NCBI RefSeq assembly: GCF_024397975.1
Contig: NZ_CP073745.1
Coordinates: 1,328,501-1,392,500, forward strand
Length of the DNA: 64,000 bases
Reading direction: 5' to 3'
Source of the DNA: Bacterioplanoides sp. SCSIO 12839
Lineage (GTDB): Bacteria; Pseudomonadota; Gammaproteobacteria; Pseudomonadales; Oceanobacteraceae
Positions 35,886 through 47,412 of this stretch are shown one piece after another (positions within the stretch are counted from its first letter, which is position 1; each line of letters starts with the position of its first letter). The translations under genes and the position numbers were made by a program. The notes beneath the pieces were generated by a model. The model made no database searches. It worked only from the letters and a program-made list of their open reading frames with translations, and was not told the DNA's origin.

Positions 35886-37067
35886 TTAACTCAGTGCTTT
35901 TGCCAGTCGGCTGATCGCTTCTTTCAGAACATCCATGCTGGTGGCATAAGACAGACGCATATGACCTGGCGTACCAAAGGCAGAACCCGGAACTAGCGCG
36001 ACTTCCGCTTCGTTCAGCATTTTCTCTGCAAAATCGACATCCGATTCAATACCTGCGTTTGCCATTGCACCTTTAAAGCTTGGGAAGGCATAGAAAGTAC
36101 CGTCACTTTCAACGCACTCAACACCCGGCAACTCATTCAGAGCAGCAACAACATAGTCATGGCGCTCTTTAAAGGCTTTTAACATGTCCTGAACGCAGCT
36201 TTGATCACCTTCTAATGCGGCTTGAGCGGCAACTTGTGCGATGGACGTTGGATTAGAGGTACTTTGTGACTGAATTTTCTTCATCGCGGCAACCAGCTTT
36301 TGTGGGCCGCCAACGTAACCAATACGCCAGCCAGTCATGCTGTAGGCTTTGGAAACGCCATTCATCACCAGTGTACGGTCATACAGTTCCGGGCAAACCG
36401 TCACAATGTTATGGAAGCCACCTTCGGCCCATAAAATATGTTCGTACATATCATCGGTAGCGATTAATACATCCGGGTATTTCTTCAGAACTTCAGCCAG
36501 TGCTTTTAATTCGGTTTCGGTATACGCCACACCAGAAGGGTTGGATGGGCTGTTGATCACGACCAGTTTGGTTTTTTCAGTGATTGCCGCATCCAGTTGT
36601 TCCGCGGTCATTTTGAAACGAGCGCTTTGGTCGGTTTCAACCACAACCGGCACGCCTTCAGCAATTTTCACCATATCCGGGTAAGAAACCCAATATGGCG
36701 CAGGAATCACAACTTCGTCCCCCGGATTCAACAGAGCCAGAGCCAGATTAAAGAAGCTTTGTTTGCCGCCACACGAAACCAGAATCTGGTTTGGCTCATA
36801 GCTTAAGCCGTTGTCACGTTTGAACTTGTCAATAATTGCTTTCTTCAGAGCCGGGGTTCCGTCAACAGCGGTATATTTGGTGAAGCCATCAGCAATTGCT
36901 TTGCTGGCGGCATCCTTAATATGCTGTGGGGTATCAAAATCTGGTTCACCGGCGCCCAGGCCAATAATATCTTTGCCAGCCGCTCGTAATTCGGCAGCAC
37001 GGTTTGTCACCGCCAGAGTAGGAGAAGGCTTGATCTGTTGAACGCGATCCGACAATTGCAGGTCCAA
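35886..37067 (-). CDS. PLP-dependent aspartate aminotransferase (class I, subgroup Ib)
   Basis: 393 residues. The start LSDRVQQIKPSPTLAVTNRAAELRAAGKDIIGLGAGEPDFDTP is the signature of subgroup Ib aspartate aminotransferases. SPSNPSG, the TDDMYEHI turn, and the PLP lysine in VMNGVSKAYSMTGWRIGY near residue 237 are present. C-terminal MRLSYATS holds the Arg that binds the substrate carboxylate. It interconverts aspartate and oxaloacetate, and relatives may also act on prephenate or aromatic acids. It is divergent from uvrB with 125 bp between them. Confidence 0.92.
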   Translation of the reverse strand: MDLQLSDRVQQIKPSPTLAVTNRAAELRAAGKDIIGLGAGEPDFDTPQHIKDAASKAIADGFTKYTAVDGTPALKKAIIDKFKRDNGLSYEPNQILVSCGGKQSFFNLALALLNPGDEVVIPAPYWVSYPDMVKIAEGVPVVVETDQSARFKMTAEQLDAAITEKTKLVVINSPSNPSGVAYTETELKALAEVLKKYPDVLIATDDMYEHILWAEGGFHNIVTVCPELYDRTLVMNGVSKAYSMTGWRIGYVGGPQKLVAAMKKIQSQSTSNPTSIAQVAAQAALEGDQSCVQDMLKAFKERHDYVVAALNELPGVECVESDGTFYAFPSFKGAMANAGIESDVDFAEKMLNEAEVALVPGSAFGTPGHMRLSYATSMDVLKEAISRLAKALS

Positions 37068-37192
37068 GTGTGTATCCTCAATAACGCGTGGGTGTCAGCA
37101 GTAAAATGGTTATTACCACCACTGCAACAAAAAAACCGTATAATTGTAATGTAAACTGCACTTTCTTTAAATAAGGACTTTCTGGAATCCTG

Positions 37193-39223
<2,031 letters not shown>

Positions 39224-39299
39224 CTCATGCTGACAGGCGCTAACTTATTCTAGTCGACTGATTTCAAAGCAGTTTCTGAGGTAAATTCGCGGATTGGGG

Positions 39300-39328
39300 T
39301 TGCACTGTGAATCACTCGCCGCTAGTAT
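39300..39328 (+). promoter_or_regulatory. Sigma-70-type promoter of tRNA-Val
   Basis: TTGCAC (-35) and TAGTAT (-10) are separated by 17 bases and end 13 bases before the tRNA. This is the usual placement for a stable-RNA promoter. Confidence 0.7.
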
Positions 39329-39341
39329 ACGCAGCACTTCA

Positions 39342-39417
<76 letters not shown>

Positions 39418-39424
39418 AGATTGT

Positions 39425-39453
39425 AAAAGCCGACTTTATTGTCGGCTTTTTTA
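39425..39453 (+). terminator. Terminator after tRNA-Val
   Basis: AAAAGCCGAC-tttatt-GTCGGCTTTTTT, a perfect stem and T run 8 bases after the tRNA. Confidence 0.9.
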
Positions 39454-39525
39454 TGCCTGGCGTTTATGCTCTAACATTAGAGCAGCTCCCTTTCTTGCAT
39501 GGAAAAATATATCAGGATTGGGCAA

Positions 39526-39855
39526 TCAAAGAGCCAGTTGCAGGGTCTTCTGTTTATTAAATCCACGCACCACTTCGCCGTTAATCAGTAGTAAAGGAAC
39601 ACCTGATCCATTAAGTTGATCGTATTCTCGTTTTCCGATGTTTGATTTTTCAATATCGTACTCAAGGTAGTCAATGCCTTTGCTATTCAGTAAATCGCGG
39701 GTTTTCTGGCAATAGCCGCACCAAGTTGTTGCATATAGAACAACTTTTCCGAAGTGATCCTGAACAAATTGTGGTGGCGGATTGATATAAGCATCGATGT
39801 AATGCCATTTTTGATAAACCGCTAAGGCGATCACCAGGAATATCAGTCTCTTCAT
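39526..39855 (-). CDS. Membrane-anchored glutaredoxin-like protein
   Basis: 109 residues. An N-terminal hydrophobic segment (MKRLIFLVIALAVY) is followed by a thioredoxin-fold domain, with VVLYATTWCGYCQKTRDLLNSKGIDYLEYDI carrying the redox CGYC pair. GSGVPLLLINGEVVRGF supplies the cis-Pro. It resembles glutaredoxin/GrxC-like proteins tethered to the membrane, with the active site probably facing the periplasm if the segment is an anchor. The substrate is unknown. It is convergent with the tRNA-Val unit. Confidence 0.83.
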   Translation of the reverse strand: MKRLIFLVIALAVYQKWHYIDAYINPPPQFVQDHFGKVVLYATTWCGYCQKTRDLLNSKGIDYLEYDIEKSNIGKREYDQLNGSGVPLLLINGEVVRGFNKQKTLQLAL

Positions 39856-39998
39856 AAATCATCCTTGTCTTCAGAGGTTCGGTATCAACCAGTTTTACAA
39901 TCTTTTTAAAGATAATTAAGCCGCGATTGCGCAGTATGCCTTCAGGTTAAATGACAGTTATATCTGTGTAAATACGCTTAATATCAATGGAGAGTACT

Positions 39999-40349
39999 AT
40001 GAGTGATCTGATCGAAGGTAAACCACAATCTACAGGGCAAGAGTCCAAAAACCTGTCGCTGTTATTATGGATCGGTACCATATTTTTTGGTTTTATTCCT
40101 GGTCTGGTTTTATACCTGGTGAAAAAAGATGATGCATTTGTTTTAGCGCATTCCAAAGAAGCACTCAACTGGTGTATTACCGCAATTATCGCTTATGCCA
40201 TTGCTTCTATTTTGACCGTTGTGGTTATTGGAGCATTTTTGTACCCAATCATTGGTCTGTGCCATCTTGTTTTTTGTATCCTGGCGGCTGTTAATGCTTC
40301 GAAAGGCAATAGCTATAAGGTACCTTTTGCCATTCGCCTGATTAAATAA
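39999..40349 (+). CDS. DUF4870 family membrane protein
   Basis: 116 residues from ATG 39999. That start is chosen over 39987 because GGAGAG at 39989-39994 gives proper spacing. Three hydrophobic segments are seen (about 22-43, 60-87 and 89-103). FIPGLVLYLVKKDDAFVLAHSKEALNWCITAII is the family signature of DUF4870/Tic20-like small membrane proteins. The function is unknown. A strong bidirectional terminator follows. Confidence 0.8.
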   Translation: MSDLIEGKPQSTGQESKNLSLLLWIGTIFFGFIPGLVLYLVKKDDAFVLAHSKEALNWCITAIIAYAIASILTVVVIGAFLYPIIGLCHLVFCILAAVNASKGNSYKVPFAIRLIK

Positions 40350-40380
40350 TTATTAGAGATTTAATCATTAAAGTTAAAGA

Positions 40381-40418
40381 AAAAGCCCTGTTACTCGTCA
40401 GAGTAACAGGGCTTTTTT
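40381..40418. terminator. Bidirectional terminator between DUF4870 gene and ybiT
   Basis: AAAAGCCCTGTTACTC-gtca-GAGTAACAGGGCTTTTT, a perfect 16-bp stem flanked by A and T tracts, separating convergent genes. Confidence 0.93.
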
Positions 40419-40439
40419 ATAGCTACTAAAACCAGGATG

Positions 40440-42047
40440 TTATTCAACACCCTGAGAGCGCAGGTATTCATCATACGTGCCGTGGAAGTCGACAATTTTA
40501 TTGTCTTTAATTTCGATAATACGGTTTGCCAGTGAGGATACAAACTCACGGTCGTGGGATACAAATACCAATGTACCTTCAAACATTTCCAACGCCATGT
40601 TTAAGGATTCAATCGATTCCATATCCATGTGGTTGGTCGGTTCGTCCATCAGCAAAATGTTGTGATCGTGCATCATCAACTTGCCGAATAACAGGCGGCC
40701 TTTTTCACCACCAGAACACACCTTAACTGACTTTTTAATATCGTCTTGGTTAAACAGCAAACGACCTAACGTTCCTCGAACGGCCTGGTCATCGTGTTTT
40801 TCGGTTTTCCACTGCTCCATCCAGTCAAACAGATTTGTTGCTTGTGGGAACTCGTATTCGTGATCCTGAGCGTAATAACCGATGTTGGCATTTTCAGACC
40901 ACTTGATGGTGCCAGAATTGGCTTCAACGCCGTCTTGGTCAAAACCATTCACCAGACATTTCAGGAACGTAGTTTTACCCGCACCGTTAGCACCAATAAC
41001 CGCAATTTTTTCACCGGCTTCAATCATCAGATCAGTATTGGCGAACAGGGTCTCACCTTCATAACCATGAGACAGGCCTTCAATCTCCACCGCTTGACGG
41101 TGCAGCTTTTTCTCTTGGTTAAAGCGGATATATGGGTTCTGACGGGTCGACGGCTTGATATCGTCCAGCTTGATCTTATCGATCTGTTTAGCACGAGAAG
41201 TTGCTTGCTTGGCTTTGGAAGCGTTGGCCGAGAAGCGGCTAACAAACTGCTGCAGTTCGGCAATTTGTGCTTTCTTCTTAGCGTTTTCCGATTGCTGACG
41301 CTCGCGAGCGGCGGTCGAAGCAATCATAAAGTCATCGTAGTTACCCGGATAGATCTTGATATCGCCGTAGTCGATATCGGCCATGTGAGTACAGACAGAG
41401 TTCAGGAAGTGACGGTCGTGCGAGATGATGATCATCGTACACTTCATGTCGTTAATGATGCCTTCCAGCCAACGAATGGTGTTGATGTCCAGGTTGTTGG
41501 TCGGTTCGTCGAGCAGCAGGATGTCCGGGTTGGAGAACAGTGCCTGAGCCAGTAATACCCGTAGCTTCCAGCCTGGGGCGACTTCGGTCATTGGGCCCTG
41601 ATGTAGCTCGGTTTCAATACCGGCACCTAACAGCAGTTCTCCGGCACGGGATTCGGCGGTGTAGCCGTCCATTTCGGCGAACTCACCTTCCAACTCAGCG
41701 GCACGCATGTAATCGTCTTCGGTTGCTTCCAGATTCGCGTAAATGGCATCACGCTCTTCTTTGATGGCCCACAGCTCTTTATTACCCATCATCACGGTGT
41801 CGAGTACGGTGAACTCTTCAAACGCGAACTGATCCTGGTGCAGTTTACCCAAACGTTCGTTTGGCGTGACCGATACGTTACCCGCACTTGGCTCCAGTGA
41901 GCCATCGAGGATCTTCATAAAGGTCGACTTACCACAGCCGTTGGCGCCAATCAGGCCATAACGGTTGCCGTCGCCGAATTTGACAGAAATGTTCTCGAAC
42001 AGTGGCTTAGCGCCAAACTGCATGGTGATATTCGCGGTTGAGATCAC
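40440..42047 (-). CDS. ybiT: ABC-F family ATPase, YbiT type
   Basis: 535 residues with two ABC ATPase domains and no membrane segments. Domain 1: [10 protein letters not shown], the signature region at residues 158-170 ([12 protein letters not shown], atypical for LSGGE as in YbiT), and [11 protein letters not shown]. Domain 2: [23 protein letters not shown] and [11 protein letters not shown], with a charged interdomain linker (about 240-300). The sequence tracks E. coli YbiT closely at the N-terminus ([18 protein letters not shown]). ABC-F proteins act on ribosomes; YbiT's precise role is still debated. Confidence 0.93.
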   Translation of the reverse strand: MISTANITMQFGAKPLFENISVKFGDGNRYGLIGANGCGKSTFMKILDGSLEPSAGNVSVTPNERLGKLHQDQFAFEEFTVLDTVMMGNKELWAIKEERDAIYANLEATEDDYMRAAELEGEFAEMDGYTAESRAGELLLGAGIETELHQGPMTEVAPGWKLRVLLAQALFSNPDILLLDEPTNNLDINTIRWLEGIINDMKCTMIIISHDRHFLNSVCTHMADIDYGDIKIYPGNYDDFMIASTAARERQQSENAKKKAQIAELQQFVSRFSANASKAKQATSRAKQIDKIKLDDIKPSTRQNPYIRFNQEKKLHRQAVEIEGLSHGYEGETLFANTDLMIEAGEKIAVIGANGAGKTTFLKCLVNGFDQDGVEANSGTIKWSENANIGYYAQDHEYEFPQATNLFDWMEQWKTEKHDDQAVRGTLGRLLFNQDDIKKSVKVCSGGEKGRLLFGKLMMHDHNILLMDEPTNHMDMESIESLNMALEMFEGTLVFVSHDREFVSSLANRIIEIKDNKIVDFHGTYDEYLRSQGVE

Positions 42048-42155
42048 AGCTTTATCCCGGATGAATCAGTGTTTTGAAAGGGCGCGATAATACCGGAAAA
42101 GAGTCGCCCTGACATCCGGAAAAGAGAATGCCACAAGGAAAGTAACGGGCCTTAC

Positions 42156-42470
42156 TTAGGAGTCAAAGTAACTATGGATGTCCATTTCCTGATGAGGAAT
42201 GCCAATGATGTCGATACCATGCTGAGAAATTAGATAAAACACCACGTGTTGACCTTGCAGAAAGCTGTAGTAATCGGGGTCAATATCGTTGCGTTTCTTG
42301 CCAAGGAGGGGATTGTTTGCCAACCACTGAAAACGTGTCTCAAGTGCTTGTAAGTAGCGATTCCGCTGCTTTCGTCCCCAATTCCGCTCACTGTAGCGAC
42401 CGATGTTTAACAGATCCTGATAGGCACGAGGCGTGACACGATAGGGCGACTTATATTCAGGAGGCATCAT
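42156..42470 (-). CDS. ParE/RelE-family toxin
   Basis: About 104 residues from ATG 42470 or the adjacent ATG 42467. Both overlap the end of the antitoxin gene, as usual for such pairs; longer starts to 42497 are less likely. The fold signature YRVTPRAYQDLLNIGRYSERNWGRKQRNRYLQAL, LANNPLLGKKRNDI and the C-terminal HVVFYLI, then GIDIIGIPHQEMD match ParE-type toxins. These poison DNA gyrase (ParE) or cut mRNA (RelE). Which target applies here is not decided by sequence. The catalytic residues of RelE are not evident, which favours ParE. Confidence 0.88.
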   Translation of the reverse strand: MMPPEYKSPYRVTPRAYQDLLNIGRYSERNWGRKQRNRYLQALETRFQWLANNPLLGKKRNDIDPDYYSFLQGQHVVFYLISQHGIDIIGIPHQEMDIHSYFDS

Positions 42471-42723
42471 CACTGAAGTACGGAGCATCCAGCTCATTGA
42501 TCAGCATTTCAGTGGAGTAACCTTCCACAAACTCGTCTCGTTGTGCTTGTTGAGCACCTTCTGCCAGGTGTGATTTTAATGCATCGAGCTTGCTTTTACG
42601 TTCTTCCAGGTTACGCAATGCATCACGAACCACCTCGCTGGCAGAGCCGTAGCGGCCACTGGCAACTTCGTTCTTGATAAAGGTTTCCCAGTGCTCACCC
42701 AAGCTTAAACTGGTATTAGCCAT
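42457..42723 (-). CDS. ParD-type antitoxin
   Basis: 88 residues. The N-terminal ribbon-helix-helix DNA-binding part (NTSLSLGEHWETFIKNEVASGRYGSASEVVRDALRNLEERKSKL) is followed by an acidic flexible tail that would wrap the toxin. It would neutralise the overlapping toxin and repress the shared promoter upstream of 42723. The pair sits alone between ybiT and the MreB-like gene, with no mobile-element genes nearby. Confidence 0.9.
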   Translation of the reverse strand: MANTSLSLGEHWETFIKNEVASGRYGSASEVVRDALRNLEERKSKLDALKSHLAEGAQQAQRDEFVEGYSTEMLINELDAPYFSDDAS

Positions 42724-42845
42724 GACTGCCTCGGTATTCAGATTGAATAAATATGAATATAAGGGGGATATTTGAATTGTTCAAGTGCGATAGTGACGAC
42801 TTATTTTACCGGGGTGATGGCAGTATTAATTGAGTTTTTTCATTA

Positions 42846-43457
42846 TTAGAAGCTTGTAAACCATAGAAGGCCGGTGATAACAATTGCTACAATTGCTAGG
42901 CTGCTACTTAATGGTAAGTGGCTTTCTCTTTTAGCTTTGAAACTGACATAAGATGGTAAATTTTTTGCACTTTCCTCTTTGATTTTGTCAAAATCTAAAC
43001 GTGAGATGGGTATTTCAGCTCCTGTATAAACAGTTACTTCTTTGGCGCCTGCTGCCAATGCTATTTCAATAAAGGCTCTATGCTCTAATAGGGTAATTCC
43101 ACCTTCATATTCTTCCATTGGATGAATAATGATTTTGGGGCGTGGTCCAATTCTGTGTTTGCCCAGCAGTACGTATACAATATGTTGCAGCATTTTTTCA
43201 GCAACTAAAAATTCATTGATAAGTACACGGGGGTGGGCGAAAGGGTTTATAACAATTGTGTTGGGTGAGTTCGTTATTTTTTGGACGTTATTTCCTATAG
43301 CGGAAACAATACTTTGTCCTTCAGGGTTTCTTTCTATGGTCAGTAGTGATGGCTCGTTATAAATTTTTCCTGTTTTTAGATTGGTAGCCTTAATGTGATT
43401 CTTCCAAATCTGAATATACAAAACGGACCCGAAGCTTTTAACGATTTCCTTAAGCAT
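42846..43457 (-). CDS. MreB-derived half protein with C-terminal membrane anchor
   Basis: 203 residues from ATG 43457, chosen because AAAAGGA ends 6 bases upstream; a start at 43478 is also possible. The body aligns by eye with the first half of MreB: NEPSLLTIERNPEGQ, VSAIGNNVQKITNSPNTIV, EFLVAEKMLQHIVYVLL, PRPKIIIHP and EHRAFIEIALAAGAKEVTVYTGAEI. The MreB phosphate-1 loop (IDLGTANT) is replaced by LYIQIWKNHIKAT. The second half of the actin fold, with phosphate-2 and the adenosine motif, is absent. Instead the chain ends in a membrane segment (LAIVAIVITGLLWF). It is therefore unlikely to hydrolyse ATP. Function unknown. Confidence 0.72.
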   Translation of the reverse strand: MLKEIVKSFGSVLYIQIWKNHIKATNLKTGKIYNEPSLLTIERNPEGQSIVSAIGNNVQKITNSPNTIVINPFAHPRVLINEFLVAEKMLQHIVYVLLGKHRIGPRPKIIIHPMEEYEGGITLLEHRAFIEIALAAGAKEVTVYTGAEIPISRLDFDKIKEESAKNLPSYVSFKAKRESHLPLSSSLAIVAIVITGLLWFTSF

Positions 43458-43541
43458 CAAAATTCCTTTTAGCAGCACCTTTGGGAAATGGCTGGTGTTG
43501 CCAGCAGCAAACAGCCGCTGGCTATGAGTTGGTGAAAAAGC

Positions 43542-44114
43542 TTACTTCTCACCACGCCCCATAAACTTCTTCTCTTCCACGTTGATTTTCACCACGTCGC
43601 CAGTCGAGATATGCTCTGGCACCTGAATTACCAGGCCGGTTGTCATAGTCGCTGGTTTGGTACGCGCTGTAGCGGAACCACCTTTGATGGATGGATCGGT
43701 TTCGGTGATTTCCAGCTCAACGTGTGCAGGCAGTTCCAGTGCAACGGGTGCGTCGTCCAGTAATACAACCTGCAAGCCTTGAGTAGACTCGTTGAAGAAC
43801 AGAATTTCGTCTTCGATATTGTCTTTATTCAGGCTGAACTGAGAGTAGTCTTCGTTATCCATAAAGACGTATTCGTCGCCATCGCTGTAGGAGAACATCA
43901 CCTGACGGCGCATCACGTCAGCCAGGTTCAGCATGTCGGAATCTTTAAAGGTTTCATCAACCTTCTGACCGGTTGCCACATTGTACATACGCATACGGTA
44001 CAGGCTGCCACCGGCGCGTCCTTGTGGCACTGAACGTTCGATGTCTTTTACAAAATAAGCGCTGCCGTTAAATTCAATGGCGGCGTTCTTTTTAATATCA
44101 CTTGCCTTAGGCAT
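43542..44114 (-). CDS. efpL: Elongation factor P-like protein EfpL (YeiP)
   Basis: 190 residues with three beta-barrel domains. Arg33 in the loop [11 protein letters not shown] occupies the place of the modified Lys34 of canonical EF-P. This, together with [18 protein letters not shown] and the C-terminal [30 protein letters not shown], matches E. coli YeiP/EfpL rather than EF-P. EfpL relieves ribosome stalling at proline-rich and some other motifs. A separate canonical efp would be expected elsewhere in the genome. Confidence 0.93.
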   Translation of the reverse strand: MPKASDIKKNAAIEFNGSAYFVKDIERSVPQGRAGGSLYRMRMYNVATGQKVDETFKDSDMLNLADVMRRQVMFSYSDGDEYVFMDNEDYSQFSLNKDNIEDEILFFNESTQGLQVVLLDDAPVALELPAHVELEITETDPSIKGGSATARTKPATMTTGLVIQVPEHISTGDVVKINVEEKKFMGRGEK

Positions 44115-44153
44115 TATCAGGTCCTCTTGATTCTGTTAGCTGGCGTCAGCCAT

Positions 44154-45173
44154 CTATTTTTTAATAGAAAGTGTTTTACCGGATTTTTTATTATTTACAA
44201 AGCGCTTACGCGGTTTTTCTGACTTTGGCTTTTCCGCAGGTTTGGCTGTGGCAGAAGCTTTGGTTGTTGTTTGCGGTTTATGATGTTTCTTCGCTGGCCG
44301 TGGCTTTTTCGCATCATTCTCATTGGTCAGGCGAATATGATCACTTTCAATGACAATTTTGCGCTCCTTGAACAGTTGGCCGATGGCCATTTTAAAGACG
44401 CGCTTGGATACACCAAAGTGCAGCTCAATCAGGTCCGCCGGGCTTTTATCGCTTAAGCCGAGGGTGCCATCACCTTCCTGTAGTTTTTTCAGGATGCGTG
44501 TTGCCAGTGGTGCAATTTTGGCGTGACCAATGGGTTCGAGTGAGATATCCAGGCGATGATCGTCGCGTATGCGTTTGACGTAACCTTCGAGCTTGTTGCC
44601 CGGGCGGATCGCTTTGCGGATATCATCATGATGGATAACGCCCCAGAACTCATCATCGACTACGGCTTTGTAGCCCAGTTCGGTGCGGTGGCTAACAATC
44701 ATACGAACCTTGTCGCCCACACTGTAAGGGTCTGGTGAACCAGGCCAGTTGGATTTGGCTTCGTCGCTGATATAACGATTCAGGCGGGCACTACCAATTA
44801 AACGCCCTGTGTTGTCTTGTAACACATACACCAGATAGCTGTTGCCTTGCTCCATACGCTGCTTTTGTTCGGCAAAGGGTACGAATAAGTCTTTGGCTAA
44901 TCCCCAATCCAGGAAGGCGCCGGTGCGGTTAACATCCACCACTTCCAGGCTGGCAACCTGATGCAGCTGTACACGCGGGCGTTGGCAGGTAGCGATCCAA
45001 CGGTCTTCAGAATCAAGGTAAACAAATACCTTAATCTCGTCGCCAATTTCAGTACCTTCTGGCACCTGACGGGTCGGAAGCAGAATCTGGCCGCCGTCTT
45101 CATCGTCCAGGTAGGCACCATGTGGTGCCATTTCCTGAACTTTTAATGTGTTGTAACGGCCAAGTTCTGCCAT
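44154..45173 (-). CDS. CvfB-like S1 RNA-binding protein
   Basis: 339 residues. Three consecutive S1/OB-like regions (YNTLKVQEMAPHGAYLDDEDGGQILLP, LEVVDVNRTGAFLDWGLAKDLFVPF, GDKVRMIVSHRTELGYKAVV) and a winged-helix-like end (LIELHFGVSKRVFKMAIGQLFKERKIVIESDHIRLT) match the CvfB/YitL family. A long Lys/Pro-rich, probably disordered tail (about residues 285-339) is extra and could bind RNA. The family influences RNA-related regulation, but a specific target is not known. The gene has no close operon partner. Confidence 0.87.
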   Translation of the reverse strand: MAELGRYNTLKVQEMAPHGAYLDDEDGGQILLPTRQVPEGTEIGDEIKVFVYLDSEDRWIATCQRPRVQLHQVASLEVVDVNRTGAFLDWGLAKDLFVPFAEQKQRMEQGNSYLVYVLQDNTGRLIGSARLNRYISDEAKSNWPGSPDPYSVGDKVRMIVSHRTELGYKAVVDDEFWGVIHHDDIRKAIRPGNKLEGYVKRIRDDHRLDISLEPIGHAKIAPLATRILKKLQEGDGTLGLSDKSPADLIELHFGVSKRVFKMAIGQLFKERKIVIESDHIRLTNENDAKKPRPAKKHHKPQTTTKASATAKPAEKPKSEKPRKRFVNNKKSGKTLSIKK

Positions 45174-45276
45174 GGTAAAAGTCTCTGGGGGGTCAATCGG
45201 TGAATCTTAAACAGCGCGCGATTCTATCAGGGTTGGAATTAAGGCACCTCTGAATTATTCAGATATGCCTTAATAA

Positions 45277-45555
45277 TCAGGTACGGTAAATGGTTTCAAT
45301 CAGATGGTAGCCGAATTTGGTTTTAACCGGCCCCTGGACTTTGAGTAATGGCCCCTTAAACACAACGTCGTCGAAGGCTTTGACCATCTCACCTTTATTA
45401 AACTCGCCCAGGCTGCCACCGTTCTTTTTTGACGGGCAGGTCGAGTGCTTCTGAGCCAATTTGGCAAAGTCAGCACCTTTGGCGAGCTGTTGTTTCAGCT
45501 TGTCGGCTTCTTCTTTAGTTTTAACCAGAATATGGCGGGCACAGGCGCGTGGCAT
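45277..45555 (-). CDS. ppiC: Parvulin-type peptidyl-prolyl isomerase
   Basis: 92 residues from ATG 45555. That start has AGGAA about 8 bases upstream and aligns with E. coli PpiC, whereas 45573 adds a short unmatched lead. The single parvulin domain includes ARHILVKTKEEADKLKQQLAKGADFAKLAQKHSTCPS, GGSLGEFNKGEMVKAFDDVVF and TKFGYHLIETIYRT. There is no signal peptide, so it is cytoplasmic. It follows the HEAT-like gene on the same strand with a 25-bp gap. Confidence 0.94.
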   Translation of the reverse strand: MPRACARHILVKTKEEADKLKQQLAKGADFAKLAQKHSTCPSKKNGGSLGEFNKGEMVKAFDDVVFKGPLLKVQGPVKTKFGYHLIETIYRT

Positions 45556-45580
45556 GGTGGTTTCCTGAATCAATGGGTCA

Positions 45581-46486
45581 TTATTGCGGCAGATTCAACG
45601 TTTCATCGCGAACATCTTGTTCGAATTGTTGCAGTTGTTCCGTCGAGCCAAAACGTTCTTTCAGCAAAGATTGTGTTGTTTCATCACTATTATCCATCAG
45701 GTTGCTGATTTTCTGAATCAATTCTGAGCGCTGTCCTTCATTTATTTCGGCTGAATACAACATGGATGACAGCGCATCAGTCGCCAGGTTTCTGACATAG
45801 CGGTTACTGTCATTAACAACCAGGTTAAGGAAGCGCTCCTGATTGGCGATGTTGTTGGTTCCCATAAAGCTTAAATACTCAAGGGCCTTAATTCGTGTGG
45901 ATTCTTGACTGGCATGGTCGAAAAGCTGAGTCATTGCTTTATCCAGGTCAGGGTTTTGCTGGATTTGTGAAAATGTTCCAATCGACCCCGATACCATCAT
46001 AAGTTGCTGTACTGCGCGTAAGCGCTCTTCTTCACCCAATGAATGATCAATTACTTTGGTCAAAAGTTCTGTTTGCATGTTTTCGGCATAGTCGGGATCC
46101 GTTTTGATGCGACTTTCAAAGTCAGGTGGTAAATCTCTCATTAAATCTGCGTATTCACGATCTGCATCTGTGGTTGGCGGCATGCTGGATTTCAGTTCCT
46201 TCAATTCCGATCGTAATGCTTGCAGCTCTGAGTTTTGCTGCTGTAGTTGCTGTTCTACTTTCAGCAGGGTCGTGTGGAGCTCTTCTGAAGAGAGAGGTTG
46301 TTCGGCGGTTGAAGGTTGCTCAGGGGAGGAGCGCAACGACTCCGGCACTATCCGTATGGCTCCTGTACCGATGTTCGCAGTTCCGAGGTTGTCGACAACC
46401 ACTGAATCCGCTTGTCGGGTGTTAATCAGTGCGGTTGCAGCCATCAAAAAAGCCAGCCCGGCCAGTAAAGGCGTTATGTATTTCAT
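45581..46486 (-). CDS. Unrecognised exported protein with coiled coil and HEAT-like repeats
   Basis: 301 residues. An N-terminal membrane/signal segment (YITPLLAGLAFLMAATALI) is followed by a Ser/Glu-rich linker and a coiled coil (about 65-105, LLKVEQQLQQQNSELQALRSELKELKSS). The C-terminal helical region has repeating pairs such as LDKAMTQLFDHASQESTRIKALEYL and FLNLVVNDSNRYVRNLATDALSSML, typical of HEAT repeats. No enzyme motif is visible. It is probably a periplasmic or membrane-tethered scaffold. It diverges from upp with 281 bp between them. Confidence 0.6.
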   Translation of the reverse strand: MKYITPLLAGLAFLMAATALINTRQADSVVVDNLGTANIGTGAIRIVPESLRSSPEQPSTAEQPLSSEELHTTLLKVEQQLQQQNSELQALRSELKELKSSMPPTTDADREYADLMRDLPPDFESRIKTDPDYAENMQTELLTKVIDHSLGEEERLRAVQQLMMVSGSIGTFSQIQQNPDLDKAMTQLFDHASQESTRIKALEYLSFMGTNNIANQERFLNLVVNDSNRYVRNLATDALSSMLYSAEINEGQRSELIQKISNLMDNSDETTQSLLKERFGSTEQLQQFEQDVRDETLNLPQ

Positions 46487-46767
46487 TTCAAATCCTGATC
46501 AATCTTATTCAGAAGAGCCCAAACATTATGCTGGTGGTTGATTGTAGTGATCGTTGATTGTGGTAGCGGTTTGGTGAACGTCCGATGAATATAGGTATTA
46601 AATGTAGCAAATTGACCAGATAGTTACATTTTTGCGTCGCGCTGAGTGGGCGCTTGTGAGAAAATCGCGCGCCAATTGTACCCCGATGCCCGAAGCTGTG
46701 TATTCTGCTATCTGGCCCTGGCGGCACCCTATTTCCGATATGACAGTAATTGATATTGAGGTAACTC

Positions 46768-47394
46768 ATGAGCGTTCATGAAATTCGTCACCCTCTGGTT
46801 CGACATAAACTTGGCCTGATGCGTCAACAAAAAATCAGCACCCGTAGCTTTCGCCAATTGGCGGGTGAGGTCGGCAATCTGCTGACGTATGAAGCAACCA
46901 AGGATCTGGAGCTGGAAGATTATAAAATTGAAGGCTGGTGTGGCGAAATCAGTGCTGAACGCATTAAAGGCAAGAAGATTACCGTTGTGCCGATTCTGCG
47001 TGCGGGTCTGGGGATGCTGGATGGCGTACTGGAAATGATCCCAAGTGCCAAAATCAGTGTGGTCGGTTTGTATCGTGATGAAGAAACCTTAGAACCAGTG
47101 AGTTACTTCGATAAATTAGCCGGTGATATTGATCAGCGTATGTCGCTGGTTGTTGACCCAATGCTGGCAACCGGTGGTTCCATGAATGCCACCATTGATT
47201 TGCTGAAAAAAGCCGGTTGCACCTCGATCCGCGCTTTGGTTCTGGTAGCAGCGCCAGAAGGCATTAAGGCAGTACAACAAGCGCATCCGGACGTTGAAAT
47301 TTACACGGCATCCGTGGATGACCATTTGAATGAAAATGGTTACATCATTCCAGGCTTAGGTGATGCGGGTGATAAGATTTTTGGTACCGAATAA
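46768..47394 (+). CDS. upp: Uracil phosphoribosyltransferase
   Basis: 208 residues, the E. coli length. It makes UMP from uracil and PRPP in pyrimidine salvage. Signature motifs: [14 protein letters not shown] at the N-terminus, [12 protein letters not shown], and the PRPP-binding [32 protein letters not shown] at the C-terminus binds uracil. The partner permease gene uraA follows on the same strand after 177 bp that contain a palindromic element. Confidence 0.98.
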   Translation: MSVHEIRHPLVRHKLGLMRQQKISTRSFRQLAGEVGNLLTYEATKDLELEDYKIEGWCGEISAERIKGKKITVVPILRAGLGMLDGVLEMIPSAKISVVGLYRDEETLEPVSYFDKLAGDIDQRMSLVVDPMLATGGSMNATIDLLKKAGCTSIRALVLVAAPEGIKAVQQAHPDVEIYTASVDDHLNENGYIIPGLGDAGDKIFGTE

Positions 47395-47412
47395 GTTTTG
47401 AGCTAACTGCAT

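Noticed and set aside
40766-41764. Several forward-strand open frames opposite ybiT
   Set aside because: They are antisense shadows of a well-defined ABC-F gene and have no recognisable domains.
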